Counted from the first letter of the stretch, positions 49,343 to 63,930 are shown. The stretch: DNA of 64,000 bases from Varroa destructor (GCF_002443255.2 NW_019211460.1:36713498-36777497); one strand, 5' to 3'. Notes: generated from the sequence alone by a model not told the origin. Numbers and translations are program-made.

Positions 49343-52300
49343 AATACAAATAAAAGCAAAAAATACTTCATTCAATGGCTAGCAAACGACGCTCAATAAA
49401 AGTAATTAGTTTTTATTTATTCGAACTTAATGGGATTTTTCTCGGCTTATACTGTAAGCTGATTAAAATCAACTTGGATCTTATGATACATATATAGTTA
49501 TCTATGTGTACCGACGATCCCGAAAAAAAGCTCCAAACGTCTATCACTTCTAGGATAAGTTGAAGAAAAAATCGTTTCGATGTCAGCAATATGGAAACTC
49601 CCTCAGAGTTGAGACAGCGGTGTAGATTGGCGCACAATGTTTACACAGGTTATCGTGCAGAGTTAATATCTTGTTATTAAGTAAAAATTAGTTTGTCTAG
49701 TTAATATACACAATTTGTTTCTGTTGTTGTTACGATTCTCTAGTTAAAAATAGCTGAATCACGGCGTTGACCTGTAGAGCAACCAAAGAACATATATATG
49801 TATCTAGTAAATACTATGGCTGTTTGTGACTAGCGTCGCCATGATCATCGTTATCCACGTTTTGTAGACCGTGACAGAAGGGGAATATTTTATATTTGAT
49901 CCAGCGAAATGAATACTCACGGCAAACATCTTTCTTGCATATAACATAACTTCTCCTTTAACACAATAAATCAAGCTCACCCTAAGCTAAGGGTGGGCGA
50001 ACAAACGTGCCCATTGTGAAAATGATTTGCGTGGTGATGCCTCGTAAAAGGGTTAGCTGACAAGGGCCTTTGGAGCGATTGCCCTCCTCCTGCTTCGCCC
50101 GCGCCGCAACTCAGCTCATCTACGAACTCGTCATCGAGAGGATCTGCATTTCGTCGCCTAGAGATAAATCACATCAAAAAAACAGTCAAATGTATTACGA
50201 ATCTCGTCTTTTTGCCTAAAAACGGCCGATGCTCTCGGCAGCAAATTACTCTATTATAACTAACACGACTGTTCGAAAGATTTTACGAAGTTCAAGGAAG
50301 TGTTCTGAACCTAAAGGCTAAACCTCATCCCGAGTAGATAAACTGCAAACGTTACTCTATTATTAGGCACCTTGAACATATGGAATTTTATCACATATTA
50401 GGAAACCCGGCGCCCCATAGAGCGGGTGACAAACGCAAGAATTCACGGATTCTCATTGACCTTTAGTATCTGACCGTAGCAAGGCAATGATAGATAGGTT
50501 CGTACACAGAACTGTGACGGCTAACAACGACTGATGTCTCCATGGCGATATAAAATAGCAACAGATAATTCCCGAAAATACGCCTATGCTTCGAGTTAAG
50601 TAGATTACAATTTGCCTAGGACTAGAAAGGTTTTATGAATTGTGGATAAATTGCAGACCTCAAAACTCCAGTAAAAGAAACGTATATATTTTTCTAGCAT
50701 TAGTGACATTGTAGCGGAGAGTCATGACAAACACATAATGAATTCATTCGCTTCTATAATCCGAGTAAAGCACTGGGCTCATTTTCAGGTAAAAACCCCC
50801 CTAACTTATGTTACAGCTCAATAATTTCTGTCTAACATCTGTAAGTAACATTTTTGCGTTCGAGCTGTACAATCCTACAACTCCACGCGTACCTTTTGGC
50901 GCTAACACGCAAAGCCTTCTGTCACGCCTAATTTCGTTCTGTATACCTCCTATTTTAGATACCTGCGCCATGGATTGGTTACGTCTAAACTTTGTAACTT
51001 ATCGTTTTTTCCTTAGGGCCATCCTCTTGTCTCCCATTAGAATACTTTTCTACTCTCACTATCTGTAACATTAAAAGTATACGCGGGACCCTATTCAGAT
51101 GATTTCTCTACGCAATCGACCGTAGTCATGTGCACCGACGTCATTGTCCTAATCATCGAAACATCCTCTATGCCAGTCTTTCTACTATTTAGAATACTTC
51201 TTCATAGCGAGCGTAGAACTTTTAGGCCGCTTTAAGTCTTTATCACTCCATTTTAATATCCGCTTTATTCCTCGGGGAGACTTGAGTCTAATGTATGGCA
51301 CAATATCTCGTTTGCTCAGTTTTCCTTTTGAGCAGAAGCTAATGATGTACTACAAGATTATGGTGTGCCGCTTTGGCGAGTGTTTACATTATGAGTTTTA
51401 CAAATTTATCCGGGGAGCTTATTTATTATTTCATAAGATCAATTCCCTGCGAGATCGTCACAGCTGTAAGTTAGATAAGTGGAGTGGTGAACAGAGATTT
51501 CGATTTAGCACTTGAAAAGTGACCAAACTGCCTCTGCTTTTCATCGGCCTCGATAATTTTTGGCCTGGTCTACCGAGAAGTTCGCCCGGTAAATAATTAC
51601 AGCGTTGCGCTTTCAATTTATATATATTACATATTGAATTTATAACATACAGCACTCAATCGTCCGTGTTGACAGCGTGGTGGCAGGTATAACGGGGGGA
51701 AAAGAAGGGGAGCAAGGGGCGACAAAAAGGAGGGAAGGGTAAATAAAGACGCAGTGTTACTGTTTCTAGCCGACTAACAGTGGCCATCGATGAAAACGCG
51801 GTCTAGATACATCAAGAGCGTTGCGGCAACGGAAAGAATTCAGAAGCTAGTCTCGTCCGCTAGCAACGGAAAGGAAAGGAAAGGGATGGGAGATATGCTT
51901 CTGTCGTAGATTCAAGTGTTTCCATCTGGTGGATAACATAACGAAACAACAGCACGGCTATAAGATGTGGCTTCTTCAAGAAAGCGATTGCGCAAATAAT
52001 CTAGCCTAGTTTACTCTATTCATACGCTACGCAACTTCGATGCCAGAATCCCGTTTAAAGATAAACGCATAAATTACTGCCGGACATTATTTATTTTTCA
52101 TACGAATGAACCGAAGTTTGCGAAAATATCCAATAGAGCAAACACTTTTCCAATGACTTTGTATACACACAATACCACCTGTTTTGGCTTTGTTGTCACA
52201 TGCAGCGGACTGTCTAGCGGGGAGCAGAGACCGATAGGACGTATGCAAAGCCATAACACGTCGATTGTTCTTTTTTGCTCCATATTCCTTTTACAGACGG

Positions 52301-52890
52301 CGTATAAATCCTGATATTTCACAACTACTCGGGTGCTGCCCAAAAGCCGTAGTGATTATTGTGTACATCTTTCAGATACGTGAGTTCGGAAGAATATTTG
52401 CTCAAATAAATGTTTACGAATCTTAATAGATTAATTAAGCTATATATAAAGCATTACAAGTTCTTCATAATTGTTGTTCAGCATAAAACAGACACCCCTG
52501 GCCCCAAAAGAACGAGGACCCCTTCTCTGACATATGCTGATTGTGAACACAATATTAGCGCAATTATCAGCAGCATTCTCGTAACAGCTATGGTCTTCGA
52601 TACCAGACCTAAAGCCAGAAACCTTGTTCTCCGCCCCAACATCGACGCGAGCAGTTCTCGTTAGCAAACTAACCTGAGAGACTGCTTTTCCCAATGCTCC
52701 TGTATAATGATAATAGTAGTAGTCTCCTCGGATTTGGTCTGCGGGTTTATGCGCATCGTTGATTTTGAAACTGTAAGCCGTTCAGATTATTTTTTTCTTT
52801 TATTAATTAACATCATTGAAGCAAAGCAGTTGTTTGATAATATACCGATTCATTTCAGATTCATCCGGCCTCAACCCAATCCTATTTACT
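47900..52890. other. no supported gene
   Basis: Open frames of 60-92 codons occur on both strands, but none has convincing splice sites on both sides. At 52.4-52.7 kb both strands are open over the same bases, so coding is undecided. It may be intronic to the gene at 45.4-47.8 kb. Confidence 0.35.
49264..49340. repeat. (TA)n microsatellite with GTA/CATA interruptions
   Basis: TA dinucleotides with a gtatgta start and one tacata break form a self-complementary block. Confidence 0.9.
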
Positions 52891-52895
52891 ACTAG

Positions 52896-53218
52896 CCTCT
52901 TTGAGAAGAAACACATGTGAAAGCTTACTACTAGTGAATCACTTGAATAGAGCACTTAACGCTTCGAACTTACTTGAACATGTTAGTGATGACCTGAAGC
53001 GGATTTCGAGTTCTCGAATTTCCGAAGACTTCACCAAGGTAATCAGCTTTATTCATTATTTAGTTCTCCTTTTACACGAGTTCCCAAGCTCGTTCCCTAA
53101 GTTAAAACACCGTAAGCCTGAAAGCAAAGAGAAGCAGAATTATGAAATGTTTGCATCATTGGTGCACTTCAGTGCAATTCGCGCAGCTAGGCAGCGTGCG
53201 TACCGGCGGCGCTTGTGA
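52896..53218 (+). CDS. candidate exon, plus strand
   Basis: Acceptor ctatttactactag is followed by an open frame of 106 codons to a stop at 53216-53218. A donor AAG|GTAATC at 53039 would end it after 47 codons in phase 0. The first part is leucine-rich and probably helical (LLEHVSDDLKRISSSRI). It could be an upstream exon of the plus-strand gene ending at 60.1 kb. Family unknown. Confidence 0.3.
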
Positions 53219-53229
53219 TTGACCTGATA

Positions 53230-56200
53230 GCTCAGTGTGTAGGAAGTATAAATATAATACAGACAATTAAATTTATATGCACGATACTAAATGTGGACGC
53301 ACTATTCCCTTAGGTGGTCAATAAGGCCTACCTACCCCTGTCTGTCGAGTCGTATTTCCATTATGGTTTATCAAGGTTGCATAACTTTGTTCTTCAAGTT
53401 GCCAACCAAGTAATGAATGCATGGGCTACCTGTCCACCAAATATCTAAATGGCGTGTTCAATTGCGTAACTGTTCGTCCCTTACGCCCTCATTACAGATT
53501 CGCTTATCACTTTTTTAAAGCTTGCATACATGCACGTAAGTACGTGTAGCTTTCCTGGACGTACATTTCCTTGAAAAGGCTTCCAATTACCGCATCAACT
53601 GCGAGAACGCTGTTAGTATGCTACAAATCTGAATGCTTACCATGTACTCAAATAACATTATCTGCCTGGAGCGCAGACCGTACGACGCGCCCTGGGCAGC
53701 TGACATGATAAAACGTGATTTCCAAATGAGGACCCACGTCCATGTTCCTAGTGAGATTTTGTTGTTATATTAAATCTGGGCTAAAGAAGAAGTCATCTCG
53801 AATTATAGCAGGGCTGCATGATGCACACGAAAGAAACCGATGAAGCCAATGAGAGGGAGCTACAAGATATTCTAAGCATTGTGTTAAACATAGAAATCTG
53901 GCCCAACGACAAGCGTTGTACCAATGGGAAGTACCTCTACCGAGCGGCCTACGTTACCAAAACACACACACACACATTGAATTAGACTATTATATAGATG
54001 CGACGTATTCGTTGTGTTTGAAGAAAAAGAACCTACAAGCTGCATCATACAGTCACTCTCTTTCACTGAAATCACTGTGAGAGACTCAACGTTGGGTTCC
54101 TTGAACACCAATTGTTAGATGCGACAGTTTTATATATCGCATCGCCATTTAACCTAAAATGAGGTTATAATGCTACTTTTTGTCAAAATGTTTTCATTCT
54201 TTTTAAATCGTTAGTTAATGGATATACTATCAGCCACCGATACATTCGTATGCCCTTGTCTCCTTTTTGCCTTTCTCACCTATGTACACACACACGCCCA
54301 CATCCGATTGCGGTCGAGTTAGTGTATAGATGTATGTGTTATATAAACGCCTGCTGTTGTTTATTGCTTTCTGTGTTTCAAACGTTTGTTTCGGTCTTTC
54401 TTGTTGTTGTCTTCTATTATTATCTTATATTAGTTATATATATATATATCATCGGAAAGCTTGTTATTTACTATTATCAATCTATGGTTTGTCCGGATCA
54501 CAAAATATAACTTTCACACTGAGTTATTTAAACTTATTAGATACCCGTATGGTAAAGGCTTTATTGTTAAGAGGCGTATGCCTAACTAACAATAATCGTC
54601 CTTCAAAAGTAGCCAAAAGGCAATTTCCTATAAATTATAAAAACTGAAAACGCCTTCGACCCAGACAGATCGGCAACTTTTAAACCTCGAACGAACAAAA
54701 AGGTGAGAAAGTCTCTTTAATACTATGCTTAAAATTTTAACTAAGGATAACATTTTGTTAATAATATGATGATAATAGCTAATATAAATAATAAATAATA
54801 ATAAAATGATAATAGCTTTGTAGAATAAAGAAGGAGCTTTCTTACGAACAATATATAGCACTAGAGTATTAGCAATCGATAAGTAAGAAATAAATTTCAA
54901 TTACCTATTTACCAAATAAATATTATTACCTATTTAACAGCCTTGTTGTAAAGAAAGTTTTCCCGCTTAAATAGAAAGTACCATTTTTTATTCCTGTGAC
55001 ATCGTATTACGCATTTTTGCCAAGTGATGTACGCCGTCTCGTTAACATTAACCTATGTTACTATTACATTAGCCTATTAACTTCATTTTGGAAAAGTTTT
55101 CTAATCTCGTTTTGATCTGTTGATTCATGCCGAAGATAAAACCACGACGGTCGCTGCCCAGTAAACGGAAAAGTTGAAAAATCATCTACACAATTTTGAC
55201 GGTGTTTGCCACGTGCGACCTCGCGTTGCTGTGGGATGGAGTTAAATAAGCTCGTTTGTCGAGCATATTTACCGAGCACAAATAAGGTGCCGATCAGCAG
55301 CTTTGTTTACAATACCCAGCGGAGTACGCCCTGACCGTCCTATCAGGCGCAAAGTATAATCCCTGTAATAAGTAAAAGTCTGGTTGGACCCTATGCCTTG
55401 GCTCCTCATTTGGAACCATCTGTTACGATCTCAACTTCATGGCGGCATTCAAGTTCTTATTACTGGTGTCAATTCTATACGAAAATTGGTCATTATGACT
55501 GCGTGACACTCGATAGAAGGCGAGATATTGAGATGCAGCATTAAGTCGCAATTCCTTGTTGGATTCAAAGATTTCATGAGGTACCAAACTCCAAATTTCT
55601 GTGTAAACCCAATGGATTTAAGATGGTTAATAAGGGTTGTGCGGCTTAATCCAATTTTTGGCCATTGTATGAGTTGTTAGTCTGCTATCTTCCTTCAAAA
55701 GCACTTTTAGATGACCTGTTATCAGCCACTGAAATTTGACAAACTAAGCTTGAGCAGCCCCTGACGGTAAAGTCGTTACCGTACATGAGACAAATATCGT
55801 GGCCTGTTTCGGTAGCATTTTGACCGATACCGCGGAAGGAACAGAAAATGCTTTTTTTTTTCTACTTCGAGGCATTTATTTCTAAGGCGCTCTTTCGAGT
55901 TGCAATATATTGTAGTTGCAGTGTGCTAACAGAGCAGAAAGAGCGTTTGTGAACGGTATATTAAAAACAAACAACACGTGAAGGAAGGTGGAAAAGGTGC
56001 GTTTCATGAAGCGTGAAAACTTTTTATCAATTTTCAGCCAATACGGGTGTTTCTTACATTGTATCATGTATATAAAAGGCCTAAGAAAAAGTCTAAACGG
56101 TAGAGTGTGAGACGAAAAGAAAGAAGAGAAAAGACATACATATAAGCGTTTGATCGAAGAATTCATAAGACTCCCTAAGGATCAAGTTATGCTTTTCACT

Positions 56201-58900
56201 CTCATCGAACTCATATTTAAATCTTATTGCCAAATGGAGGAAACAACATTCGAAGGTATATTGCCTTCTATCTTAATAGTATCTTGAAAAGTATAAAAGG
56301 CCAAAGCTGCAAAACAGAATGTGGGATAAATTGATCGTATAATAAAAGTAACAGGACATATTTTTTTCCTGAGTTTTTTTAAGATGATAATAGGATTGTT
56401 TTTCATTTTAGTTGGAGGCTACACCTTTTCTAGTCTTGTCGGTGCAATTTTGCGATGTCAAGTGACAGACATAGCATGAGTTATTTAGGCAGGCATCTGT
56501 GTCGTATCGGCATAAGCAAGATAGGCTGCTATCAACGCGATGAGTCTTAAAAATGCAGATAGGCGTTTTTTGCCTGGCTTAACAAAAGTTTAAAAAATAT
56601 GGGTATATTCCCTATTAATACACTGCAAAATAAATCTTAAACCCTGAGAAAAGTGTGTGCTTGTTGAGTACCTGTTTTATTATTGAAGCATGGGCAAGTT
56701 AAACACGCTTCAAGAGATCATCCCCATATCACTTTGTTTATTCATTCCAGATTTGGCCTTAATACCCTTTAGATCGGCTTATAGTGTATTTTGTAGGATC
56801 TAGCGTCCTCTTTATATTACTGTCTAGTTTACGTAAAAGCCTTTATAATAACAGAGGTTCATAGCTAGATCAGCAAATAAGCAAAATCACCGAACAATTT
56901 ACGCTAGACCTCTTTTCAGTCGCGCTATCATTGATGATCGCGAGTACGCTTCCGTAAGTTGCCTCGTTTTTCCCCAAAAGGTTTTTTAGGATAATCTGTT
57001 TGAAAGACGATAATCAGGCTTCACACTAGTGAGGCGAACAAAGCGCATCGTATGATGATTTACAAGGGGCTTTTAAGACGACTAACACTCAATGGCAAAT
57101 CAACCTAAATTTTCTGCAACAGAAGAAAATTTGTACGTTTTAGATACGATTGGACACAGCAAATTATCTATAGCAGTGTTGAGATAAGGGCTATGGGACA
57201 TCGTTTCCTGCAATGTCATCTAACAGAAAATAAGAATAAGGGACTATTAAAGGGCAGTAACGTTACGAATTGAAGCAAACTAAGTAAAAAGGACTCTACA
57301 TTTAAACAAGGGTAGGACGTTTAGTGGCCTTATACGCTTACCTAACAAGCCGAATTTGCTTCAAAATGTGAAGAACGCCATTAATATTTCGTAAAAACTG
57401 TTACGGCTACTGGGTATTTGGGCCAAGCAGCGCTCTCTACGTGCATTTTATATGTTGTAGAAGCGGCGCGTATATATCACAGTAGCTTCTGGCTCATGGG
57501 TGAGCTATCACAAACTAGTTCGAATATCCGGCTCATGGACTTTCAATGGCCCCTAGAGAATGTCATCTTTTTTTTTCTCGTTGATCGAAGTAATTGTCTT
57601 TTTCAGTCCATACTAGCTTATGTGGGTAGAGTTTGGCCCTTTTTTCATTTTGTATTGTAGCCTCTGCTGCTTCTGTAGTGAGTCAACGGGTAGGCAAGCG
57701 AATCACAAGTGGATAAGTCCCTACTAATCATCAAAGACGAATGGCGGCGTCCTACAGCACGTCCTATACAACCAGAGATAGCAGGACAGGTTTTCTCATC
57801 ATTGTTAAAATGGCGCAAAAAGGCCCGGTTGCTTCAATATGCAACTAATTCAAGAGCTAATTTTTCTCTGTTAAATTTTTATATATATTACATAATTTTA
57901 TATATATATATATATTATATGCTATATAGTTTTAGTGAAAACGGTATGCGCCCATATGACAAACGTAAGGTCGACTATATTCAGCTATTCAGGCCCTTTA
58001 ATACACATTTAAGGACAAGATACCTTTTAAATAGTCCCTAAAGACGCGCTTCGACAGTGTAAGCAAAGCGATACGATCAGTTCAGCTCCAAAATCTGCTG
58101 TCCCGGCTCAAAATAGAGGCTTCTTTTTCATAAATGCGTGTCTATTTTCATTTTTTTTTTAAAAGTTGCCCTTTACTGAAATGCGCATACTGTTGTGAAG
58201 CTAGGCAGCCTCACTTGACATGTTGCGTTGACACGCTTGAGCGTATACAATCTATATTTACTCGGCGCATGGCACGTAGAAAAAAGAAGTATTGATAAGT
58301 TATTTGTAAATGTTGCTCCTATCTCAATACTACACATAATGCAAACATATTTATCTCATAATTTTCTGATGTGTCCATGACATAAATCTGAAATAATTTC
58401 AAGAGCTGGTGGCTGAGTCTTACATCTGTTGAAAAGGGTCAATTCGAAAGAACAAATTCTATGTTTACGTAAAGAGTATGCAGATCAGTAAGAGCTTAGT
58501 TAAATGCATTAACTGTATGAGTTATTAGATATTTATTCTGAATATAAACATAGTAATCGTTTATGTTTAAATATTTATCTGCTAACCTATAATGACTAGC
58601 AGGTCTTCCTGTGCTTTGGTGTCTATTTGGCTGTCTGCGGGCGTATGTGAGTGTATCTACATGGGAAGCGCCGAAATTACCCCTGGGCTTGCATTCACAT
58701 ATATCCTCATGCTTCGCACGCACTCATAGAAGCAGTCCATACAAACGTCAGCGGTGCTCCTTCCTCTTTACTGGTGTTCTTGTTACATTTCTGTCGCCTC
58801 TGATTATGCACAACAATTTCTAGTGGTAATAGCTGGGACCCTTCCATAAACGTGTCCTTGTGACAAGTACATTCTATGTTCGCCGACTAAAATGTAGCTA
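53230..58900. other. intergenic or intronic DNA with AT microsatellites
   Basis: TA runs occur at about 54431-54450 and 57881-57920. A possible 39-base microexon at 57461-57499 has a good acceptor (tatatgttgtag) and donor (TGG|GTGAGC) and reads KRRVYITVASGSW in phase 0. A basic minus-strand frame at 55064-55279 has no splice support. Nothing else seen. Confidence 0.4.
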
Positions 58901-58914
58901 TTTTTCTACTGTAG

Positions 58915-60097
58915 AGAGGAAAAAATTTCTGGTAACCAGAGCAGTCGCAGTGAACAACGCGAAGGTAACGAGTCTTGCTGCCAACCTCTGATGTCGGGCG
59001 TACAACAACTACCGTCCCCCAACCCGATATTTCTGCAGTACCATTATTACCGGCTAGAGTCAACGCACGAAGGGTTCAAAATTTATCGAGGGACCAATCG
59101 CTTCTATGCTCTCAGGTAGACACATTAAAATGGCCCCATGTGGTCGAAGTCGTTTGTTTAGAGAAAACGTGAAAAAAAAAAGAAAAGTATTAGAACAACG
59201 TAGCCATATAAGGTCTGTTTCCGTAGTAGCGCAGTCAGCAGTATGTTAGCTAAACTGCCATCTTAGCGTGATGGCTTAGGTTTAAATACGGACGTAGACA
59301 CACTTAGTTAGTCTGAGAGCCGGCTGTCTAAAGTAATGCCTAAAGGCTTAAGTGCCGAACGTTAAACGCGAAAAACGTTCGCTGTTTAAAGTTTGGCGGG
59401 CATTGGTTTCTTCCGCCAAGCGGCCTTTATTGTTGATTGACCATTAGACAAAAGTAGTTGATTGGTGTAAGTAAACAAGTATCGCAGATGGCGGTGTCGG
59501 CTCGATAAGGTCGAGGACCTTCTCGAGCAAATGGATGGACAATAGACTGCATACATGACCCTCATCGACCGCTTTCTAACGAATGACTGCTAAGCACAAA
59601 ATAACAAACGGGACGTCAATGTTCGTAAGTGGCTACCCTTCTTGATTGTATTGAAGTTGTGGCCAAAACGAGGTGAAGTGGGAAACCTTTTTGGGCTGGA
59701 CGAATAGGACGAAGAAGCGAGCAAATAAAAAGCACTGACAAATGCGATTCTTTGCCTTTTCCAACATGTCATCACGGAAACGTTCACTTAGGCGTATGAA
59801 CGCTGAACTGTCTTCTCACAAGGGAGTAACCGACGCTGCACAATTAGAAGGAAAAAGTGATGGGCTGCACTCAGATTCTCAGAGTCTTCACGTGTTACGT
59901 ACGTTAATCAAATCTAGTAAGTCTTGCATTAAAAACCAACAATACGAATCCTTCAATACTGGATATTCTGCAAACATCTAAGGGTGTTCTAATTCATTTC
60001 TCATAGTTGCACGACTAAGCTGATGTGAAACTTGATCACAAATACGCATTGCATAGGTTTCCAACAAGCTCAATATGTAGACGAAAACACTTTGTAG
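58915..60097 (+). CDS. C-terminal three exons of an unrecognised gene
   Basis: Exon 58915-59115 follows acceptor tatttttctactgtag and is open for 67 codons to donor CAG|GTAGAC; it contains QYHYYRLESTHEGFKIYRG. Exon 59792-59916 joins it in phase 2 (split codon AGG) and ends at donor TCTA|GTAAGT, containing MNAELSSHKGVTDAAQLEG. Exon 60057-60097 joins in phase 1 and ends FQQAQYVDENTL and a stop. AATAAA follows 233 bases later. The protein end is hydrophilic with no membrane span. Phase agreement over two introns plus a poly(A) signal favours a real gene. The 5' part lies upstream and was not resolved; family unknown. Confidence 0.45.
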
Positions 60098-60329
60098 AGA
60101 TAGCTACGGCTGCTGGTAATATTGTTGGTATTGGTTGTAGTAGGAAATGGGTTTTTAGATCGCGACGTATTTCTAGCGCACAGACATTTGAAGTGGTACG
60201 ACCGGGCCAATATACGAGAACATTAGTTTTCACCCACTTCAGGCACGTCTCAAGTATGCTCAACTGATTCACAATGTCACGTAAAAACAGGAGGATCACC
60301 AATGACGTTGTTAAGTGATAACCTTATCT

Positions 60330-60335
60330 AATAAA
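60330..60335 (+). terminator. poly(A) signal AATAAA
   Basis: It sits 233 bases downstream of the stop of the plus-strand gene model ending at 60097. Confidence 0.35.
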
Positions 60336-60399
60336 TGTCAAGGTGGATGGACTAGCAAACTCTTCTCAGCTCAAGTAAATGTTATAATCCAGCCGCAAA

Positions 60400-63150
60400 A
60401 TCCGGCTTCTTTTGCTACCGCATGCAAATACCGTCGTGTGTTCTTTAAATAACAGTAGGGAGCATTGAACGGGATCATTAAGCGGGGTTATTGGTAAAGA
60501 GCACAACTTAATATCGACTTCAATTTAAATAACAATACCTTCTTTGGTAGGTCAAAATTAGACAAATATATATACATATATATATATATATATTCTCTGG
60601 TCCACAGATATAGCTTGAATTGAATAGGAACGATAAATGCTGGAGTACAAACATGTAACTTGCGTTATGTTATCTACTCGCCGTAACGCAATCATGGTCG
60701 TCCTTGATCCCATGAAAATCCTCAGAGATCGTTAAATACGAATTCCTCTAGGTCTCGACTTTCATAAAATCTAAAAGATCAATTGATAAAGTCTTCCTGG
60801 CCTTTTGAATATCGCTCTCTTACGATGTTAACCGTAGCTGGAACGTAATGAATGCTTGTTTTGTCTTCAATCAGTGCGTAGCATCGAACCATAGGCTATT
60901 TACCTGTCATACAATTCCGTGATCAACGTAGATATTTATCAACATTGATACCTACTTGTAGTCAATCTGGACTTAGCAATCCATGTAACCCCACTTAAAT
61001 TGATAGGCGAACGTTTATAATTTGTATATTCGAAATGAAATTTGTACTTGATTTCAACTTTTGCCTGAACTGTAACAGTTGCTGTACAGTTTCAATGCAC
61101 TGAGAGAAAAGCTTACCCATTTCCGAACAGAGCTATCACTGGGTTTGAATCAATTTATAATGTCGAATCTGTAACAATACCGTACGATCAGATCAGGAAT
61201 CAGCAAACCTTTAATCCATTTATTATATTTCGTAGTAGCGCAACCCTGTCGGCTATATTGCAGTAGTATCATACGCACAGAGAACATCTAGGAGGCCTCG
61301 CATTAGTTTTTGCCGGGGTAGCGGAACAAATCTGCACTCAAATAAACAACAAGCAATCGCTACGTTTCGTGCATAAGCGGGAGCAGAATCGAATTCCTGA
61401 AGAAAACGTTCCCACGGGCTTAACAACAGCTGTTTGGTATGAGCGCTGCGTCAGGCGTTAAGTACTGAATACGTATATCAAGGTATGATACATGGTAATC
61501 GCGTCCCCCTGTGATCATTATCATGATAGTAGTTTCATGTGTAGCAGAACGGGGAAGACTTCCGGACTAGGCCAATTTTCTCATGGAAAAATAGGCGAGC
61601 TACAAAAACAAAGGGAAAACTACTTATCGTGAGGTCAAACACCTTAACAGCAATAACAAATAGCGGCACATGATTACGCACTTCGTTTACAAGTGTCGAT
61701 ATTACCGTTGAATCGATTTAAGAATCAGGCTTCGAACTTGTCTGATGTTACGATACTGCTAAGTTACCGTCACTTGGCAATAACGTACGGGACATTACTA
61801 CATCATGTTACATGGTACATCATACTAATTCAGTACCGAGATTACCTGGCGTGCGTAATAACGTATTGTTGTGGTGAGCTTTTTATTGGCGTAATGAAAA
61901 TGATCCTCCTGCTAAGCGGAAGAACAAGTGCCTCGGTTGTTTATATCAGCCTCTTACCCTGCTACGGTCAATACACGATGAACTCTAACAATGACATCTA
62001 ACTATATATAATCAGCGCACAAAGTTGAAGTAATTTTGAAGAACGTTAAGTACGAAGTGTTTCTGTTTAGGTCTAAAAAAAAAAAGGGCTTAAAGACATT
62101 ACTTTAAGCATATTCTCGAACCTGGCGAATCAGCAATAAAGGACGTAGCTTAAAAAAGTAAATTTAAAAAACGAGATGAAAAGTAACGAATCAGCAATCC
62201 TAAACGGTAGTAGTGGACTGCAGAAATTGTATTTTCTACGAATAGGCCTATCAAGACGGCCTATTATTGCGTTTATCGTAACCACAACCGGTTGCATAAC
62301 AGTTGTAGGTTTTATGAAGCTAATAATCGCATATAAAAACGTGGACTAACTAAGAGTAATGTATATGTTTGATTATTTTACGAATCATTTTCTGATGGTA
62401 TATAATGAAATAAATTAGCCATCTAACTGTTTAAGGGAATACTTTTATTTAAAAAAAGAAAAATAATCCGCAATCAAATGTTATTATGAATGTGTGTATA
62501 CATAAATAATGATAAATAAAGATGTTAAAATAATCTCGCCAGAAAAACAATATAAACTCTCTTAGATTGTTTGATTTGAGCCGATTTCCATTTCAGATAA
62601 TCCTGAGTTTTCATTTGATTTATCTGTAATATATATAGAAATAACATATTTTAGATAAATTGATGAAGAACTCTGAATGTACTGCAGCCTGAACAATGGG
62701 TCGACCCGCTACAAATTGAGCATATATTAGTTCCGTAAATGTCTAATGATCCTCATCATCCAACTGTGCTAGTCTAGCATCAGCAAACGCGTAGCAGATG
62801 GTTCTGTTAGTAAATTTACGCTTGCGAGCTTCTTCGATATATATCTAGATATATTTGTGTATCTTTGAAGGCCCGTTGCACCAAATCGATGCCATTTCAT
62901 TCGACATTGGTGAGACAGAGACCAGGTGATTTTTAAGACATAGAACACTATACGTGGCCCCAATTGTGAGTGCCTCCATCGTTTAACTCCTTGGGGCACT
63001 ACACTATGACTCCTTCTTTCGTTTCTAACACGTTTAGGCCCGATTTATGTATCTGTGTGTCTGACGCATGTGTTTTGCGGAAACGTCGTGACACACATAA
63101 AAGCACTACATCGCCTTAGCATAGGAAGCTGCTTGTCATTCCCGACCTTC
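60400..63150. other. no supported gene; short (TA)n at 60565-60593
   Basis: A 102-codon plus-strand frame at 61693-62001 is hydrophobic but lacks an ATG at its start and splice sites. aataggcc at 62241-62248 pairs with ggcctatt at 62258-62265 as a small hairpin. Confidence 0.35.
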
Positions 63151-63167
63151 TGTGTGGCCATCAAATT

Positions 63168-63173
63168 TTTATT
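63168..63173 (-). terminator. poly(A) signal on the minus strand
   Basis: Minus-strand AATAAA about 250 bases beyond the stop of the gene model at 63423-63930. Confidence 0.3.
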
Positions 63174-63422
63174 ACATAAATAAGTGCATCAAGATAACAA
63201 TAAATACGAACTGCATCATCAAAGCTTTGAAGCACTTGACCCCTACACTGTTACGTAGTTGCTTACACGTGCGCTTGCTATACCAATATTCCTATAGCCA
63301 AAAAGGTCTCTAATAAACAGCTGGTAATTATTTTTTAAAACATTCGTCTGTCAAAAGAGTGTCGACCGTCTTTAAGCCAAAATTGTAGCAAATATTTTTT
63401 ATATTCTAAAATAGTATCATTA

Positions 63423-63930
63423 TTAATCTAAGTAAAATTGTGACAAGTAATTTTCGCATGCCTTCACCGAAAGCAGCCCAAAGGCTTTTGCAAAGGCCAA
63501 AACAGATGATTCATCAAATGAAATCCGGGCTATACGGCGGACGCATTGAGATTCCGTATCCAACTTCTCTCTGTTTTTACCGATAGCTAAAGATGCATGT
63601 GGTATAGGAGTGTCATAATGGAACACGACTATTTTTCTGTTCACAAGTGCCGGTTGGCTTTTTCAGTGGACTGTTGTAATTCTGTTAGTTGTTAACAGCG
63701 GGGGTGCAAGTCAATCCTTTTGTCAGGAAAAAGCAACTAATAACGTACGATTGCTTTCCAATACCATCAAACACGAATCACTATCTCCTTTGGATTCGGC
63801 CATCGATTGTAGAGCACGGTATTCAAAACGCTTTCCATTCACCATTATTTCTATATGCGGTCCGCTTTTCATCATTCGTGATGAACCGTTTGAGACAGAG
63901 CTCGATGTCGTTACATTTTTGTAAAGTTTC
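63423..63930 (-). CDS. 3' part of an unrecognised gene, two exons
   Basis: The upstream segment ends at donor ATC|GTACGT (exon end 63749) and reads PHIEIMVNGKRFEYRALQS and DSDSCLMVLESN. The last exon is 63628-63423, after acceptor aaaaatag, and joins in phase 1. It reads VFHYDTPIPHASL, RRIARISFDESSVLAFAKAF and ends YLSQFYLD and a stop. The 5' boundary is unclear: an in-frame ATG ATG at about 63868 could be the start, or the exon begins further upstream or off the window. The composition is that of a folded soluble protein. Family unknown. Confidence 0.4.
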
